Shown here: one piece after another, positions 20,203 to 29,399 of the stretch
How positions within the stretch are numbered: position 1 is the first letter of the stretch
Layout of the letters: every line of letters begins with the position of its first letter
Assembly (NCBI RefSeq): GCF_009910705.1
Contig: NZ_JAAAXJ010000002.1
Location: 535,585 to 599,584, forward strand
Reading direction: 5' to 3'
Source of the DNA: Microvirga arsenatis
Lineage (GTDB): Bacteria; Pseudomonadota; Alphaproteobacteria; Rhizobiales; Beijerinckiaceae
Length of the DNA: 64,000 nt
Notes under the pieces: generated by a model
Seen by the model: the letters and a program-made list of their open reading frames with translations, nothing else
What the model was told of the DNA's origin: nothing
The model's database searches: none
Translations under genes and position numbers: made by a program

Positions 20203-20750
20203 TAATCGAGGCTTTCTATAACAATATTACTATTGGTATAGACGCATATTTCGGCCGCGATGGAAAGAGATCGGCGCACGATGGTCTCCGGGTCCGTCTC
20301 GTATTCGGCGAGCGCCCGCGCGGCCGCGAGCGCGTAGTTGCCGCCCGAGCCGATGGCCATGATGCCGTTTTCCGGCTCCAGCACGTCGCCGGCGCCGGAG
20401 AGCAGCAGGCCCACCTCCTTGTCGGCCACCAGCATCATCGCCTCCAGGCGGCGCAGGTAGCGGTCGGTGCGCCAATCCTTGGTGAGCTCGACGCAGGCGC
20501 GGGTGAGCTGGCCGGGATATTGCTCGAGCTTGGCCTCGAGGCGCTCGAACAGGGTGAAGGCATCCGCCGTGGAGCCGGCGAAGCCGCCGATCACGCCGCC
20601 CTTGGCGAGGCGCCGGACCTTCTTCGCATTGCCCTTCACCACGGTCTGGCCGAGGCTCACCTGCCCGTCGCCGCCGATGACGACGCGGCCTCCTCTCCGG
20701 ACCATGAGGATGGTGGTGGCATGCATGCGGGGGGCGGCTTCTTCGGACAA
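20202..20750 (-). CDS. hslV: ATP-dependent protease proteolytic subunit HslV
   Basis: 182 residues. The catalytic Thr is the first of the TT pair in [13 protein letters not shown], exposed after processing of the short propeptide; [22 protein letters not shown] and [17 protein letters not shown] are diagnostic. It forms the dodecameric peptidase chamber driven by HslU. The last 16 codons ([17 protein letters not shown]) are strikingly AT-rich compared with the rest of the gene, as if the downstream foreign block reaches into the 3' end. Stop and next start overlap as TAATG. Confidence 0.96.
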   Translation of the reverse strand: MSEEAAPRMHATTILMVRRGGRVVIGGDGQVSLGQTVVKGNAKKVRRLAKGGVIGGFAGSTADAFTLFERLEAKLEQYPGQLTRACVELTKDWRTDRYLRRLEAMMLVADKEVGLLLSGAGDVLEPENGIMAIGSGGNYALAAARALAEYETDPETIVRRSLSIAAEICVYTNSNIVIESLD

Positions 20751-20819
20751 GGCAGGGCTCCGGCGGGCGGGAAGTCAGCGTTTGGAACCTCACTTAAGCA
20801 TTCGCGGCCTGAAAACAAC

Positions 20820-21066
20820 GCGGGGCTTCCCTCCCCCTTGCGGGGAGGGATTGAGGGTGGGGGTCGCAAAGTCGGAACGCTGCGCTCGGTAGATATCGGC
20901 GAGGCCCTTCCCTCCACGCCATCACCGGCCTTGTGCCGGTGATCCCGATGCGAAAGGCGCCGCGCCTTATAGCATCGGGATGGCCGGGACAGGCCCGGCC
21001 ATGACGCAAATATCTCACCCAGTCGCACCACCCCCACCCCTGCCCCTCCCGCAAGGGGGAGGGAAA
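20820..21066. repeat. Composite repeat: C unit, A unit, inverted C unit
   Basis: Upstream of hslV and hisB. A C unit (20829-20866: CCCTCCCCC-TTG-CGGGGAGGG then GAGGGTGGGGGT) is followed by GCAAAGTCGGAACGC, an A unit (20921-21005) and an inverted C unit (21028-21063). Within the A unit, CCCGATGC/GCATCGGG and AAGGCG/CGCCTT form further hairpins. The remaining 72 bases to hisB must hold its promoter or leader; no clear promoter was seen. Confidence 0.8.
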
Positions 21067-21138
21067 CACGTCGGTGGTGGCAATTCTCCACGCTCCTTGC
21101 TAGAACGCCTCGTCTCTTGTTCCCAAAGGATTTGGATG

Positions 21139-21726
21139 ATGCGCTCCGCGAGCGTCAGCCGTCGCACCGCCGAGACCGATATCGCCCTGTCGATCGCCCT
21201 CGACGGCACCGGCAAGGCCGAGATCTCCACGGGGGTCGGCTTCCTCGACCACATGCTCGAACTCTTTGCCCGACACGGCCAGTTCGACCTGACCGTGAAG
21301 GTCGCCGGCGACCTGCATGTGGACCAGCATCATACCACCGAGGATACCGGGATCGCCTTAGGACAAGCCATCCTGAAGGCGCTTGGCGACAAGAAGGGCA
21401 TCACGCGCTATGCCGACATCCATCTGCCGATGGACGAGACCCTGACGCGCGTCGCCCTCGACATCTCGGGCCGTCCCTTCCTCGTGTTCCGGACCCGCTT
21501 CCCTACGGAGAAGATCGGCGCCTTCGACACCGAGCTGGTGCGCGAGTTCTTCCAGGCCTTGGCCATCCAGGCGGGGCTCACCCTCCATGTGGAGACGCTC
21601 TACGGCGAGAACAGCCACCATATCGCCGAGAGCTGCTTCAAGGGGCTGGGCCGGGTTCTGCGTCAGGCCGTCGCCCTGGACCCAAGGGAGGAGGGCCGCG
21701 TTCCCTCCACCAAGGGAACGCTCTAG
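21139..21726 (+). CDS. hisB: Imidazoleglycerol-phosphate dehydratase
   Basis: 195 residues, the length of monofunctional HisB. Metal-binding motifs [19 protein letters not shown] and [18 protein letters not shown] are intact, plus [16 protein letters not shown]. It catalyses the sixth step of histidine synthesis. AAAGGA lies eight bases before the second of two adjacent ATG codons, so I use 21139; 21136 is possible. The frame extends upstream into Pro/Gly-rich repeat DNA, which is not protein. First gene of hisB-DUF2628-hisH-hisA-hisF-x-hisE. Confidence 0.96.
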   Translation: MRSASVSRRTAETDIALSIALDGTGKAEISTGVGFLDHMLELFARHGQFDLTVKVAGDLHVDQHHTTEDTGIALGQAILKALGDKKGITRYADIHLPMDETLTRVALDISGRPFLVFRTRFPTEKIGAFDTELVREFFQALAIQAGLTLHVETLYGENSHHIAESCFKGLGRVLRQAVALDPREEGRVPSTKGTL

Positions 21727-21787
21727 ATCCGTTGAAGAGACCTCCTGCCGGGCACCCCGCCGGACAGGACCTTGAGGATACGCTGCC

Positions 21788-22279
21788 ATGACCACCTATA
21801 CCCTGCACCTCCCGCGCGATGCGCGGCCGGGTGATCCGAGCGCTTTGGACGAATCCGAGCTCGTGAAGGATGCGTTCTCCTGGGGCGCCTTCCTCTTCAC
21901 CTTCCTGTGGTTCTTCGTCCACCGGCTGTGGCTTGCGGGCCTGGCCGTGCTGCTCCTCGTTCTGGCCTTCGGCGGCCTCATGGCCGCCCTGGACGTGCAT
22001 CCGCTGGCCGCCTCTGTCGCCCAGCTCCTGCTGCAGGCCCTGATCGGGCTCGAGGCCAACAGCCTCAGGCGGTGGACGCTCGCCCGCCGCGGCCGGCCGG
22101 CCGTCGATGCCGTCACGGCCGCCGACCAGGACGAGGCGGAGACAAAGGCCTTCGCCCGCTGGCTCGATGCCAAGTCGGCCCCCCTGCCCCGCAGCCCGGC
22201 GCCGTCGCCGATCCTGTCCACCCCGAGGCGGTCCGAGCCGGTGATCGGCCTCTTCCCCGATGCGGAGCGTCCCCGGTGA
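21788..22279 (+). CDS. DUF2628 membrane protein in the his cluster
   Basis: 163 residues. It starts [16 protein letters not shown] and has the DUF2628 core [20 protein letters not shown] with two hydrophobic helices (about 32-75), then a hydrophilic Pro-rich tail. A protein of this type is regularly found between hisB and hisH in rhizobial genomes. No function is known. Its stop overlaps the hisH start (GTGA), so it is translated with the histidine enzymes. Confidence 0.85.
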   Translation: MTTYTLHLPRDARPGDPSALDESELVKDAFSWGAFLFTFLWFFVHRLWLAGLAVLLLVLAFGGLMAALDVHPLAASVAQLLLQALIGLEANSLRRWTLARRGRPAVDAVTAADQDEAETKAFARWLDAKSAPLPRSPAPSPILSTPRRSEPVIGLFPDAERPR

Positions 22280-22926
22280 GCGTCGTCATCATCGATTACG
22301 GGTCCGGCAACCTGCATTCCGCCGCCAAGGCCTTCGAGCGGGCGGCCAGGGAGGCGGAGCTCGACTTACCCATTGCCGTCTCGTCCGATCCGAACGCCGT
22401 CGCCAGGGCCGACCGGATCGTGCTGCCCGGCGTCGGCGCCTTCGCCGATTGCCGCCGCGGCCTCGATTCCGTGCCCGGCATGGTGGAGGTGCTGCAGCGG
22501 CGCGTCCACGAGGACAAGCGCCCCTTCTTCGGCATCTGCGTCGGCATGCAGCTCATGGCCACACGAGGCCTCGAGCACACCACAAGCTACGGTCTCGACT
22601 GGATCCATGGCGACGTGAAACCCATCGCGCCGAATAATCCCTCCTTGAAGATCCCGCATATGGGCTGGAACACGCTGACCCAGACGAAGCCGCACCCCCT
22701 GCTCGACGGCATCCCCCTGGGTCCCGACGGGCTGCATGCCTATTTCGTCCATTCCTATGCGCTGACGCCGGCAGACCCGGCCGACGTGGTCGCCACCACC
22801 GATTACGGCGGGCCGGTGACCGCCATCGTCGGGCGGGACAACCTCGTCGGCGCGCAGTTCCATCCCGAAAAGAGCCAGGCGCTCGGCCTCAAGCTCATCG
22901 CCAATTTTTTGAGGTGGCGTCCGTGA
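22276..22926 (+). CDS. hisH: Imidazole glycerol phosphate synthase, glutaminase subunit HisH
   Basis: 216 residues from a GTG that overlaps the preceding stop. Class I glutamine amidotransferase motifs are complete: [19 protein letters not shown], nucleophile Cys in [11 protein letters not shown], and the His/Glu pair in AQFHPEKSQ. It hydrolyses glutamine to feed ammonia to HisF. The stop overlaps hisA. Confidence 0.97.
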   Translation: MSVVIIDYGSGNLHSAAKAFERAAREAELDLPIAVSSDPNAVARADRIVLPGVGAFADCRRGLDSVPGMVEVLQRRVHEDKRPFFGICVGMQLMATRGLEHTTSYGLDWIHGDVKPIAPNNPSLKIPHMGWNTLTQTKPHPLLDGIPLGPDGLHAYFVHSYALTPADPADVVATTDYGGPVTAIVGRDNLVGAQFHPEKSQALGLKLIANFLRWRP

Positions 22927-23669
22927 TCCTCTATCCTGCCATCGACCTCAAAGAGGGCCGCTGCGTCCGCCTGATCCAGGGCGACATGGACCAGGCCACG
23001 GTCTTCAACGACGATCCCGCCGACCAGGCCGCCACCTTCGAGGCGCAAGGGTTCGAGTGGCTGCACGTGGTCGATCTCGACGGGGCCTTCGCCGGCAAGC
23101 CGATGAATGCGGAAGCCGTCGAAAACATCCTGAAGCGCGTGAAAATTCCCGTGCAGCTCGGCGGCGGCATCCGCGACATGAAGACCGTGGAGGGCTGGCT
23201 CGGCAAGGGCGTGTCCCGCGTCATCATCGGCACGGCCGCCGTGCGCGATCCCGACTTCGTGCGCGAGGCCGCGCGGCTCCATCCGGGCAGGATCGCGGTC
23301 GGCATCGACGCCAAGGACGGAAAGGTCGCCGTGGAGGGCTGGGCCCAGACCTCGACCCTCTCGGCCGAAGAACTCGGCCGCCGGTTCGAGGATGCGGGCG
23401 TCGCCGCCATCATCTACACGGACATCGCCCGCGACGGCATCCTGAAAGGTCTCAACTTCCCGATGACCTTGAGTTTAGCCCGCGCGGTCTCGATTCCGGT
23501 CATCGCCTCGGGGGGCCTCGCCTCCATGGCCGACATCGAGCGCCTCGCCCAGCCCGACTGCGCCGTGCTCGACGGCGCCATCTCCGGCCGCGCGCTCTAT
23601 GACGGGCGCATCGACCCGGTCGAGGCGCTGGCGCTGTTGAGACAAGTGCCCGCTCCATCCTCCCCTTGA
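22923..23669 (+). CDS. hisA: ProFAR isomerase HisA
   Basis: 248 residues. I start at GTG 22923 ([17 protein letters not shown]), which overlaps the hisH stop; a GTG at 22914 would add three residues. Phosphate-binding repeats LGGGIRDM and ASGGLASM and catalytic Asp residues in PAIDLKEG and YTDIARDG mark the half-barrel fold. The natural ending (ALALLRQV) is followed by PAPSSP encoded by a dispersed repeat that also supplies the stop codon. Confidence 0.96.
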   Translation: MILYPAIDLKEGRCVRLIQGDMDQATVFNDDPADQAATFEAQGFEWLHVVDLDGAFAGKPMNAEAVENILKRVKIPVQLGGGIRDMKTVEGWLGKGVSRVIIGTAAVRDPDFVREAARLHPGRIAVGIDAKDGKVAVEGWAQTSTLSAEELGRRFEDAGVAAIIYTDIARDGILKGLNFPMTLSLARAVSIPVIASGGLASMADIERLAQPDCAVLDGAISGRALYDGRIDPVEALALLRQVPAPSSP

Positions 23670-23792
23670 GGGGGAGGGTCGACGCTGCGCGAGCAGCGGC
23701 GGGGTGGGGTGGAAATACCCCGTTCTGCACGCCTCGCGCATCCACCCCATCCCGGACCCTGCGGTCCGACCTTCCCCCTCAAGGGGAAGGTG
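23656..23792. repeat. Dispersed hairpin repeat at the hisA/hisF junction
   Basis: Arms CTCCCCTTGAGGGGGAGGGTC and GACCTTCCCCCTCAAGGGGAA-type sequence (23659-23681 and 23767-23790) are inverted copies, with side hairpins GCTGC-GCGA-GCAGC and CGGACC-CTGC-GGTCCG, and GGGGTGGGGTGG facing CCACCCCATCCC. The left arm overlaps the last codons and stop of hisA. Confidence 0.75.
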
Positions 23793-23806
23793 ATTAAGAG
23801 TGAACC

Positions 23807-24589
23807 ATGCTGAAAGTTCGCCTCATTCCCTGCCTCGACGTGAAGGACGGGCGCGTCGTGAAGGGCGTGCAGTTCGTCGACCTCGTCGATGCGGGCGATC
23901 CGGTGGAGGCCGCCAAGGCCTATGACGCGGCCGGTGCCGACGAGCTCTGCTTCCTCGACATCACGGCGAGCCACGAGGCGAGGGGGATCCTGCTCGACGT
24001 GGTGCGGCGCACGGCGGAGGCCTGCTTCATGCCGCTCACCGTGGGCGGCGGTGTCCGGACCGTGGAGGACATCCGCAACCTGCTGCTCGCCGGCGCCGAC
24101 AAGGTGTCGATCAACACCGCCGCGGTGAAGAACCCGGATTTCGTGCGCGAGGCCGCGGAAAAATTCGGCAGCCAGTGCATCGTCGTCGCCATCGACGCCA
24201 AGCGGGTGTCGGGCGAGGGCGAGCCTCCGCGTTGGGAGATCTTCACCCATGGCGGGCGCAACGCCACCGGCATCGACGCCATCGCCTTCGCCAGGCAGGT
24301 GGCGGCGCTCGGGGCAGGGGAGTTGCTCGTCACCTCCATGGACCGGGACGGCACCAAGGGCGGCTACGATCTCGCGCTGGTGCGCGCCATCGCGGACGCG
24401 GTCTCCGTTCCCGTCATCGCGTCGGGCGGCGTCGGCAATCTCGACCACCTGGTCGACGGCGTCGAGAAGGGCCATGCCAGCGCGGTGCTCGCGGCCTCCA
24501 TCTTCCACTTCGGCACGCACACGATCTCCGAGGCCAAGGGGTATATGGCGGAAAAGGGTCTGAAGATGCGGCTGGACCCGGTTCTGTAG
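23807..24589 (+). CDS. hisF: Imidazole glycerol phosphate synthase, cyclase subunit HisF
   Basis: 260 residues. [20 protein letters not shown] with the catalytic Asp, [15 protein letters not shown] and [15 protein letters not shown] with the second Asp are conserved. With HisH it forms IGP and AICAR. It is separated from hisA by a repeat of about 137 bases, yet keeps operon order. Confidence 0.97.
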   Translation: MLKVRLIPCLDVKDGRVVKGVQFVDLVDAGDPVEAAKAYDAAGADELCFLDITASHEARGILLDVVRRTAEACFMPLTVGGGVRTVEDIRNLLLAGADKVSINTAAVKNPDFVREAAEKFGSQCIVVAIDAKRVSGEGEPPRWEIFTHGGRNATGIDAIAFARQVAALGAGELLVTSMDRDGTKGGYDLALVRAIADAVSVPVIASGGVGNLDHLVDGVEKGHASAVLAASIFHFGTHTISEAKGYMAEKGLKMRLDPVL

Positions 24590-24593
24590 GTCC

Positions 24594-25106
24594 ATGGCCG
24601 TCGATCCGAGCGCCCTGGATGGCGTCAGCCGCGATGTCGTCGCCTATCTCGCAGAGCACAGGCCCGCATGGCTCGACCATGCGAAATCCTTGCCCGACGA
24701 GGTATCCGACGCGCAGTTCGTGGAGATCGCGTTTCCCAATCCGCCCGGCACCGAGGGGCAGGAGCCGCTCTGGATCTCCACCTATGGCGCCGAGGTCACG
24801 GTGGGCATGGATACCCACCACACCCATTTTCCCTGGCCGACGGGCTACAATGGCGAGGACGGCCGACCGGCCGCGATCGGCCATGCCGATGCGCTGATGC
24901 GGGAGGAGAAGGTCATCGTCTCGATCTGGGAAGAGGGACGAGCCCGGGCGAGTTCATGGGACGTGCCGCAGCGGCTTTCGGCCTACGAGGAATACCCGGA
25001 CGGGCCGATGGAGCTGCGCATCCGGTCCTGGCGCGGCAGTTACAACAGGACTTTGCGGTTCGATTGGGATAGTTACCTCAGGATCATCAGAGGCACCGCC
25101 CCATGA
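24594..25106 (+). CDS. Hypothetical protein inside the his cluster
   Basis: 170 residues, soluble, with no signal peptide or membrane helix. It contains [21 protein letters not shown], a central [16 protein letters not shown] with three His, and a C-terminal [21 protein letters not shown] do not recognise the family. It starts 4 bases after hisF and overlaps hisE by ATGA, so it is co-translated with histidine enzymes, but this does not show a role in the pathway. Confidence 0.75.
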   Translation: MAVDPSALDGVSRDVVAYLAEHRPAWLDHAKSLPDEVSDAQFVEIAFPNPPGTEGQEPLWISTYGAEVTVGMDTHHTHFPWPTGYNGEDGRPAAIGHADALMREEKVIVSIWEEGRARASSWDVPQRLSAYEEYPDGPMELRIRSWRGSYNRTLRFDWDSYLRIIRGTAP

Positions 25107-25423
25107 CCGCCTTCACCCTTGAAGATCTCGCCCGCATCGTCGCCGAGCGCGCCGCAGCGCCGGCCTCCGAGTCCTACACGGCCAAGCTCATCGGCGGTGG
25201 ACCCGCCAAGGCCGCCAAGAAGCTGGGCGAGGAGGCGGTGGAAGCCGCCATCGCGGCCGTGCAGGGCGACCGCGAAAACCTCACGGCGGAAGCGGCGGAC
25301 GTGCTGTATCATCTTTTGGTCGTGTTGCAGGGCGCCGATATTCCGCTAAGTGACGTCATGGCCGAACTGGAGCGCCGCACGGCGCAGTCGGGTCTCGCGG
25401 AGAAAGCCGCCCGCAAGGCCTAA
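25103..25423 (+). CDS. hisE: Phosphoribosyl-ATP pyrophosphatase
   Basis: 106 residues. The all-alpha MazG-like fold is visible in [29 protein letters not shown] with the metal-binding Glu pairs and [13 protein letters not shown] with Asp. It catalyses the second step of histidine synthesis as a separate enzyme from HisI. Overlaps the preceding gene by four bases. Confidence 0.95.
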   Translation: MTAFTLEDLARIVAERAAAPASESYTAKLIGGGPAKAAKKLGEEAVEAAIAAVQGDRENLTAEAADVLYHLLVVLQGADIPLSDVMAELERRTAQSGLAEKAARKA

Positions 25424-25443
25424 ACCGGAAAGAGGTGGTTCGC

Positions 25444-26421
25444 ATGGACCAGCCCAACGTGGTTTCCACCCCCGAGACCGATAACGGCCTCTCGCCCTAC
25501 CGGGTCTTTTCCCGCGACGAATGGGCGAAGCTGCGCGCCGACGCGCCGATGACGCTGACCGCCGAGGAGGTGGTGCAGCTGCAATCCCTCAACGATCCGA
25601 TCTCGCTGGACGAGGTGGCGGCGATCTACCTGCCGCTCTCGCGCCTGCTCTCCCTCTACGTCGCGGCGACGCAAGGCCTGTTCAAGGCGACCCAGCGCTT
25701 CCTGCTGGCCGAGAAGGAGCAGAAGGTACCCTACATCATCGGCGTGGCGGGCTCGGTGGCGGTGGGCAAGTCCACCACCGCCCGCGTGCTGAAGGCGCTG
25801 CTCGCCCGCTGGCCCAACACCCCGAAGGTGGACCTCGTCACCACGGACGGCTTCCTCCTGCCCAACGCGGAGCTGACGCGGCTGGGACTCATGGAGCGGA
25901 AAGGCTTTCCGGAGAGCTACGACACCGGAAAACTCCTGCACTTTTTGGCCGACATCAAGGCGGGCAAGCGCAACGTGAAGGCGCCGCTCTATTCCCATCT
26001 CGTCTACGACGTGGTGCCCGGCGAGGAGACCGTGGTCGACCGGCCGGACATCCTCATCGTCGAGGGGCTCAACGTGCTCCAGCCGGCGCGCATGCCCAAG
26101 GACGGCACGGCCATTCCCTTCGTGTCCGACTTCTTCGACTTCTCGGTCTATATCGACGCCGACGAGGCGGACCTGCACCGCTGGTACGTGAACCGCTTCC
26201 TGCGCCTGCGCCACACCGCCTTCCGCGACCCGCTCTCCTATTTCCGCCGCTATGCGGAGCTGCCCGAGGCGGAGGCGATCGCCATCGCCGACGGGTTGTG
26301 GAACCGCATCAACCTGGTGAACCTGCAGGAGAACATCGTGCCAACCCGCCAGCGGGCGAGCCTGATCCTGAAGAAAGGCCCGAGCCACCGGATCGAGACG
26401 GTGGCGCTGCGGCGGCTGTGA
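25444..26421 (+). CDS. coaA: Type I pantothenate kinase
   Basis: 325 residues from the ATG preceded by GGAAAGAGG; a GTG nine bases earlier is less likely. P-loop [30 protein letters not shown] and [17 protein letters not shown] are typical of the bacterial CoaA. It phosphorylates pantothenate, the first step of coenzyme A synthesis. It follows hisE after 20 bases. Confidence 0.96.
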   Translation: MDQPNVVSTPETDNGLSPYRVFSRDEWAKLRADAPMTLTAEEVVQLQSLNDPISLDEVAAIYLPLSRLLSLYVAATQGLFKATQRFLLAEKEQKVPYIIGVAGSVAVGKSTTARVLKALLARWPNTPKVDLVTTDGFLLPNAELTRLGLMERKGFPESYDTGKLLHFLADIKAGKRNVKAPLYSHLVYDVVPGEETVVDRPDILIVEGLNVLQPARMPKDGTAIPFVSDFFDFSVYIDADEADLHRWYVNRFLRLRHTAFRDPLSYFRRYAELPEAEAIAIADGLWNRINLVNLQENIVPTRQRASLILKKGPSHRIETVALRRL

Positions 26422-26477
26422 CCACGCCAACCATTTCGCAATCTTAGGCGTTGTGCCTCCGGATGAACGGAGGATGC

Positions 26478-26978
26478 ATGGCGAACCACCCCGTCGACGA
26501 AAAGCTCGAGCGCAGCGCCGAGCACGCGAAGGAAGCGGCCGCCCAGACCCAGGAGGCGGCGGAGCACACCCAGGCCGCGGCCAAGACGACCGCCCAAGCC
26601 ACCGTTCAGTTGAAGGACAGCGCCGACCGGCGCACGGAGCTTGCCGCGAACCGCACCGTCTTCGCCGCCGAGCGCACCTACGCCGCCTGGGTGCGCACGG
26701 GCCTGGCCTCGCTCGCCTCCGGCATCGGCGCGAAGAAGCTCCTGGAGGGCGTCGTGCCGGACTGGATGATCATCTCCACCGGCTCGATCCTGGTGCTCTT
26801 CAGCGCCTTCTGCTTCGCGGCCGCCGTCTGGCGCCAGCTTTTCCAGGGCGCACAGCCGCCTCAGCCCGACGTGCCGCGCATTCCGCCGTTCCTGTTCGTG
26901 CTCTTCAACGGCTTCCTGGCGCTGGTCGCGCTGGCGGCCCTGATCAGCATCTGGTTCGGGCGGACGGGCGGGGATTGA
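26478..26978 (+). CDS. DUF202 (YidH-like) membrane protein with Ala/Gln/Thr-rich N-terminus
   Basis: 166 residues. Residues about 8-50 are a low-complexity helical stretch rich in Ala, Gln, Glu and Thr, likely a coiled coil. The DUF202 core follows: ANRTVFAAERTYAAWVRTGLA, then two to three hydrophobic helices. YidH-type proteins are inner-membrane proteins of unknown function. Start is uncertain: GGAGGA lies three bases before 26478; ATG at 26463 is an alternative. Confidence 0.75.
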   Translation: MANHPVDEKLERSAEHAKEAAAQTQEAAEHTQAAAKTTAQATVQLKDSADRRTELAANRTVFAAERTYAAWVRTGLASLASGIGAKKLLEGVVPDWMIISTGSILVLFSAFCFAAAVWRQLFQGAQPPQPDVPRIPPFLFVLFNGFLALVALAALISIWFGRTGGD

Positions 26979-26983
26979 GCACG

Positions 26984-27185
26984 ATTTCTCCTCCCCCTTG
27001 CGGGGAGGAGCTAGAGGTGGGGGTGGTCTGACTGGGTTGAGCTACGGCTGAGTCAGGCGCGGGAACACCTCTCCCTGAGGGAGAGGTGAGGTGCTGTAGC
27101 AGCCTTCATGCCTTCTGGATCAAGTGCGCATTCCAACTTTGCGACCCCCACCCTCAATCCCTCCCTGCAAGGGGGAGGGAAGAGC
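26984..27185. repeat. Paired inverted C units with an inner hairpin
   Basis: C unit at 26989-27026 (CTCCCCC-TTG-CGGGGAG then AGGTGGGGGTGG), hairpin ACCTCTCCCTGAGGGAGAGGT (27066-27088), inverted C unit at 27145-27180. The whole gap between the DUF202 gene and the adenosine kinase is occupied by this element. Confidence 0.75.
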
Positions 27186-27197
27186 GCCTCGCTGCCG

Positions 27198-28199
27198 TTA
27201 CCCCAACAAACCCTGCTGCTGCGCCAGCTCCTTGAGGCTCGTCTGCGGGCGGGCGCCGAGATGGCTGATGATCTCGGCGGCGGCGAGCCCCCCGAGGCGG
27301 GCGCAGTCGGTGAGATCCATATTCTTCACGAGGCCGGCGAGGAAGCCCGAGGCGAAGAGGTCGCCGGCGCCGGTGGTGTCGACCACGCGCTCCACGGGGA
27401 AGGCCGGCACGGCCCTGGTCTCGCCGCGGCTCACGATCAGCGCCCCTTCGGCCGAGCGGGTGATGGCGCCGAGCACGTTCTCCTCGCGCAAAGCCGCGAG
27501 CGCCGTGTCGGCGTCCGACGTGCCGTAGAGGCTCTGCAGCTCGTGGATGTTGGCGAAGAGGATGTCGAGGCTCCCATCCCGCATCAACCCTAGGAACTCG
27601 TCGCGGTAGCGGTCGACGCAGAAGGCGTCGGAGAGGGTGAGCGCCACCTTGTTGCCGGCCTCGTGCGCGATCTTGACCGCCTTGCGGAAAGCCTCCTTCG
27701 CGGCCGGCGGGTCCCAGAGATAGCCTTCGAGATAGACGATGCTGGAAGCGCGCACCGTGTCCGGGTTCACGTCGTCGGGGGTGAGGTTCTGGCAGGCGCC
27801 GAGATAGGTGTTCATGGTGCGCTCGCCGTCCGGCGTCACCAGGATGAAGCTGCGCGCCGTGGCGGGGCCGTCCTCGGCGAGGGCCACGTCGTAGTGAACG
27901 TCGATGGCCTTGAGGTCGTGGGCGAAGAGTTTTCCCGTCTCGTCGTTCTTCACCTTGCCGATGAAGCCCGCCTTCACGCCGAAGGAGGCCGCGCCCGCCG
28001 CCGTGTTGGCGCCCGACCCGCCCGACACGATGATCGCCGGGCCCATGTCGTTGTAGAGCTCCTCCGCCCGCGCCTCGTCGATGAGCTGCATGGCGCCCTT
28101 GTGCACCTTCTTGCTGAGCAGGAAGGCCTCGTCCGTATGGGCGAGCACGTCAACGATGGCGTTGCCGAGGGTGAGAACGTCGATGCGGGTCTGGGACAT
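27198..28199 (-). CDS. Adenosine kinase (PfkB/ribokinase family)
   Basis: 333 residues. PfkB signature 1 is in VSGGSGANTAAGAASFG and signature 2 in VDTTGAGDLFASGFLAG, with the catalytic Asp. The segment TLGNAIVDVLAHTDEAFL and the pattern ATARSFILVTPDGERTM fit the rhizobial adenosine kinase group rather than ribokinase or fructokinase. It would salvage adenosine to AMP. It stands alone between two composite repeats. Confidence 0.85.
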   Translation of the reverse strand: MSQTRIDVLTLGNAIVDVLAHTDEAFLLSKKVHKGAMQLIDEARAEELYNDMGPAIIVSGGSGANTAAGAASFGVKAGFIGKVKNDETGKLFAHDLKAIDVHYDVALAEDGPATARSFILVTPDGERTMNTYLGACQNLTPDDVNPDTVRASSIVYLEGYLWDPPAAKEAFRKAVKIAHEAGNKVALTLSDAFCVDRYRDEFLGLMRDGSLDILFANIHELQSLYGTSDADTALAALREENVLGAITRSAEGALIVSRGETRAVPAFPVERVVDTTGAGDLFASGFLAGLVKNMDLTDCARLGGLAAAEIISHLGARPQTSLKELAQQQGLLG

Positions 28200-28274
28200 G
28201 AGCCACCGGGGTTATGGAAAGACGGGGCGCTTTCGCATCCGGGGCAGGGGAGGTCAAGGGCTGAGGCGGCGCAG

Positions 28275-28440
28275 CGTTTTCCCTCCCCCTTGCGGGGAGG
28301 GGTTAGGGGTGGGGGTGGTTAGACCGGGTGAGCGGTCAGGCAAGAATGGCGTTGTATTGATCGCATGCTTTCATAATGAGGTGCACCACTCCGACTTTAC
28401 GACCCCCACCCTCAATCCCTCCCCGCAAGGGGGAGGGAAG
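28275..28440. repeat. Paired inverted C units between adenosine kinase and XRE genes
   Basis: C unit 28281-28318 and inverted copy 28403-28438 enclose about 80 bases, including CCACTCCGACTTTACG, the conserved flank of other C units. The inverted copy overlaps the last codons and stop of the XRE gene. Confidence 0.8.
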
Positions 28441-28828
28441 AGAGACCGTCATACACAGCCTTCCGCTCCCGCTCCTGCGCCTGGTCGAGGACGGACAGCA
28501 TCTGCTCGAGCTCGTCCGGCGTGAGGCCGCGGATCTCCCGCGCCAGGCGGTTGGCCAGAAGCGTCGCGCGCGGGTCCGTGTTGGCCGTGTCGATCTTCAC
28601 GCGCGGATCGGAGAGGTCGGCAAGGCGGGTGAGCTCGTCGGCCTCGTCCCAGATGATGTGGAAATACTGCAGCACGCCCTGGATCAGGGTCCAGGTGGGC
28701 TTGCCGCGCTCGCCGCGCTCCAGGGCCGAGAGATAGGCGCTCGACACGCCCAGATGCGCCGCCATGTCCTTGAGCATCAGGCCGCGCTCGCGGCGCAGCT
28801 GCCGCACCCGTTCGCCGAAGGGAGTCAT
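28412..28828 (-). CDS. XRE-family helix-turn-helix regulator
   Basis: 138 residues from MTPFGERVRQLRRERG. The HTH spans about residues 5-60 (MLKDMAAHLGVSSAYLSALE), then a helical region ending TPDELEQMLSVLDQAQERER. A 20-residue longer upstream frame lacks homology. The last residues SSLPLAGRD and the stop are encoded by the C-type repeat. It follows the Smr gene by four bases and so belongs to the mltA-Smr-XRE unit. Confidence 0.88.
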   Translation of the reverse strand: MTPFGERVRQLRRERGLMLKDMAAHLGVSSAYLSALERGERGKPTWTLIQGVLQYFHIIWDEADELTRLADLSDPRVKIDTANTDPRATLLANRLAREIRGLTPDELEQMLSVLDQAQERERKAVYDGLSSLPLAGRD

Positions 28829-28832
28829 TGAT

Positions 28833-29399
28833 TTACCCCACACCCCGCCGCCGGCGGAGCCTGACATAGAGTGCACCGGATCCGCCATGCTGGGGAGAGG
28901 CCTCCTCGAAGCCGATCACCAGGGGGCGCAGGTCGGGCAGGCGCAGCCAGTGCGGCACCATGCGCCTCAAGACCCCGCGCTCCTCGAACGATCCGTTGCT
29001 CACCGCAGCGCCCCCCTTGCCGGTGATCACGAGAACGAGGGCATGGCCGGAGCTCTGCGCCCGGTGCAGGAAGCTCAGGAGGGCGAAATGCGCCTCCTCC
29101 TGGCGCATCCCGTGCAGGTCGATCACGCTGTCCACGTCCCTCCGGCCCCGGCGCAGGGCCTGGAGCGTCTTGCGCTCCACGGGAGCCAGCGGCGGCAGGG
29201 CGGGTTTCTGGGGCGGGAGAGGGGGCAGGACGGCAACGGGCGCGGTCCTCTGCGGAGCAGGGGCCGTGGCGGGCTTCTCCTCGGGCTCGGGCTCCGGCGG
29301 CAGCGCTTTGCCCTGCATGGGCCTCACGTGCCGGGCCACGTGGGACCAGAGCCGCTTCTCCTCGGGGCTGAGCTGGCGGGTGCGGCTTTTGCGGGTCAT
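28833..29399 (-). CDS. Smr/MutS2 C-terminal domain protein
   Basis: 188 residues. A Pro/Ala-rich N-terminal half (about 30-75) leads to the Smr domain (about 90-180) with VIDLHGMRQEEAHFALLSFL and LVITGKGGAA, the DLHG and TGKG motifs needed for nicking or RNA cleavage in Smr proteins. Its precise substrate is unknown. The start overlaps the mltA stop by four bases. Confidence 0.9.
   Translation of the reverse strand: MTRKSRTRQLSPEEKRLWSHVARHVRPMQGKALPPEPEPEEKPATAPAPQRTAPVAVLPPLPPQKPALPPLAPVERKTLQALRRGRRDVDSVIDLHGMRQEEAHFALLSFLHRAQSSGHALVLVITGKGGAAVSNGSFEERGVLRRMVPHWLRLPDLRPLVIGFEEASPQHGGSGALYVRLRRRRGVG

Noticed and set aside
20980..21138. An N-terminal extension of HisB
   Set aside because: It is translated repeat DNA (Pro and Gly runs from a C unit).
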